Translations under genes and position numbers: made by a program
Assembly (NCBI GenBank): GCA_900321865.1
Contig: ONXP01000011.1
Coordinates: 1-16,439, forward strand
Origin: an uncultured Elusimicrobia bacterium
Lineage (GTDB): Bacteria > RUG730
Direction of reading: 5' to 3'
DNA: 16,439 nt
Shown here: one piece after another, positions 15,581 through 16,439 of the stretch
Layout: each line of letters opens with the position of its first letter
Position numbering within the stretch: position 1 is the stretch's first letter
Notes under the pieces: model-generated
What the model was told of the DNA's origin: nothing
The model's input: only the letters and a program-made list of their open reading frames with translations
Database searches by the model: none

Positions 15581-16438
15581 TTATAAATTATTGTCTTTTC
15601 TATATTGATTTCTAATATCGTCTAATAAAATGATTTTATTATTTTTTAATAAATACCAAAATTTCCATCCATTACAAGAAATAGAATTTTGTATTATTGA
15701 ACCTATTTTATGTATAGAACCAATATTATTTTCATATTTTAAATTTCCATTTTCAAGTATAATTGCTTTTTTATTATATGATTTTTTACTTAATAAAGTG
15801 TCTCCAATATTTATATATTTTGATTTTATTAATAAATCAAAAGGAATTTTAATTTGTTTTTCTTTATTCTTTTCTTCTTTCCAACTTATTTCTTTAAAAT
15901 ATTCAGTAATACTATTAATTCTATTTTCAGCAACTTTTATATATTTGTCTTCTCTTTCTATTCCTATAAAATTTCTTCCTAATTTTTTAGCAACTGCTCC
16001 TGTCGTTCCTGTTCCAAAAAATGGATCTAAAACTAAATCTCCCTTTTTTGTTGTAGATAAAATAACTCTTTTTAATAATTCTTCTGGTTTTTGTGTAGAA
16101 TGAACTTTTTTCCCATCAAGCCCTTTTATTCTTTCATTTCCAATACATAAACCAATTTGCCATACAGAAGTCATTTGTGTTCCATTATTATATCTTTTCA
16201 TTATTTCATAGTTAAAAGTATATTTTTTATAACTTTCTCCTTTACTACACCACAAAAGAATTTCTGTTGCATTAGTAAATCTTGTTCCTAAAAAGTTTGG
16301 CATTGGATTTGTTTTGTGCCATGTTATATCATTTAAAATCCAATAGCCCAAATTTTGCATTAAATATCCAATTCTAAATATATTATGATATGAACCAATA
16401 ACCCAAATTGAGCCAGTATCCTTTAATATTCTTCTACA
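15581..16438 (-). CDS. DNA methyltransferase, beta class with C-terminal RAMA-like domain (5' end missing)
   Basis: The frame runs off the right edge. The ATG at 16360 is internal, since the preceding codons read RRILKDTGSIWVIGSYHNIFRIGYL, a conserved part of this family. The visible 285 residues continue WHKTNPMPNF, ATEILLWCSKG, GKKVHSTQKPEELLKRVI and the S-adenosylmethionine motif LDPFFGTGTTGAVAKKLGRNFIGIE. The DPPY catalytic motif must lie before the window, giving the beta-class order. The last 90 residues or so (IPFDLLIKSKYINIGDTLL, GSIHKIGS, SCNGWKFWYL) match the RAMA domain at the C-terminus of CcrM and HinfI-type enzymes. Those methylate N6 of adenine, often in GANTC, but related ones read other sites. 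The nuclease gene downstream on the same strand makes it a type II system. The family call is secure; specificity is not. Confidence 0.9.
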   Translation of the reverse strand, partial: CRRILKDTGSIWVIGSYHNIFRIGYLMQNLGYWILNDITWHKTNPMPNFLGTRFTNATEILLWCSKGESYKKYTFNYEIMKRYNNGTQMTSVWQIGLCIGNERIKGLDGKKVHSTQKPEELLKRVILSTTKKGDLVLDPFFGTGTTGAVAKKLGRNFIGIEREDKYIKVAENRINSITEYFKEISWKEEKNKEKQIKIPFDLLIKSKYINIGDTLLSKKSYNKKAIILENGNLKYENNIGSIHKIGSIIQNSISCNGWKFWYLLKNNKIILLDDIRNQYRKDNNL

Positions 16439-16439
16439 T

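Noticed and set aside
15630-16103. 157-aa plus-strand open frame with hydrophobic content
   Set aside because: It lies opposite the methyltransferase, whose conserved motifs are unmistakable; hydrophobicity comes from reading Lys/Asn-rich codons backwards.
1-16439. CRISPR array, tRNA, rRNA or insertion sequence
   Set aside because: I looked for regularly spaced repeats, cloverleaf-like GC-richer segments and transposase motifs on both strands and saw none.

Overview
The window is an extremely AT-rich stretch of bacterial chromosome (by eye roughly three quarters A+T, with poly-A/poly-T intergenic gaps). It uses the standard code: TGA is a stop and Trp is always TGG. I see no tRNA, rRNA, CRISPR array or insertion sequence. 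The lineage is uncertain. A large secreted subtilisin ends in a FlgD-like, YPNPF-type C-terminal domain, a style common in Elusimicrobiota (Endomicrobia) and related fermentative or host-associated phyla. That is my best guess, held weakly.

Layout. (1) 3-5665, plus strand, tightly packed: the 3' end of a cyclophilin, a single-domain chromate-type transporter, a secreted S8 protease and a long U32-family protein. (2) 5847-8762, plus strand: an accessory restriction-modification island with an EcoRI-type adenine methyltransferase, an unassigned PD-(D/E)XK nuclease carrying a 105-bp tandem duplication, and the C-terminal HNH piece of a larger endonuclease, apparently frameshifted near its start. 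(3) 8997-12342: a GalT-like nucleotidylyltransferase (minus) and 4-alpha-glucanotransferase malQ (plus) diverge from a roughly 470-bp control region; together they suggest glycogen or maltodextrin turnover. (4) 12356-14636: an orphan soluble histidine kinase (minus) diverges from a FUSC-like membrane protein overlapping rsmH by ATGA, behind a near-consensus promoter. (5) 14724 to the right edge, minus strand: a second restriction-modification operon, with a beta-class methyltransferase cut off by the window edge and a downstream PD-(D/E)XK nuclease.

The housekeeping genes look intact. The oddities lie in the defence genes. The HNH gene and the second nuclease both have 5' regions that read better if one base is shifted, and the first methyltransferase may have lost its C-terminal strand the same way. 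This fits either decaying or phase-switching restriction systems, or homopolymer indels in the assembly. The GalT-like protein has His in place of the conserved active-site Gln of the HPHxQ motif. The least explained part is the 478-aa nuclease at 6885-8321; I cannot assign it to a named restriction enzyme. I see no clearly new multi-gene system.
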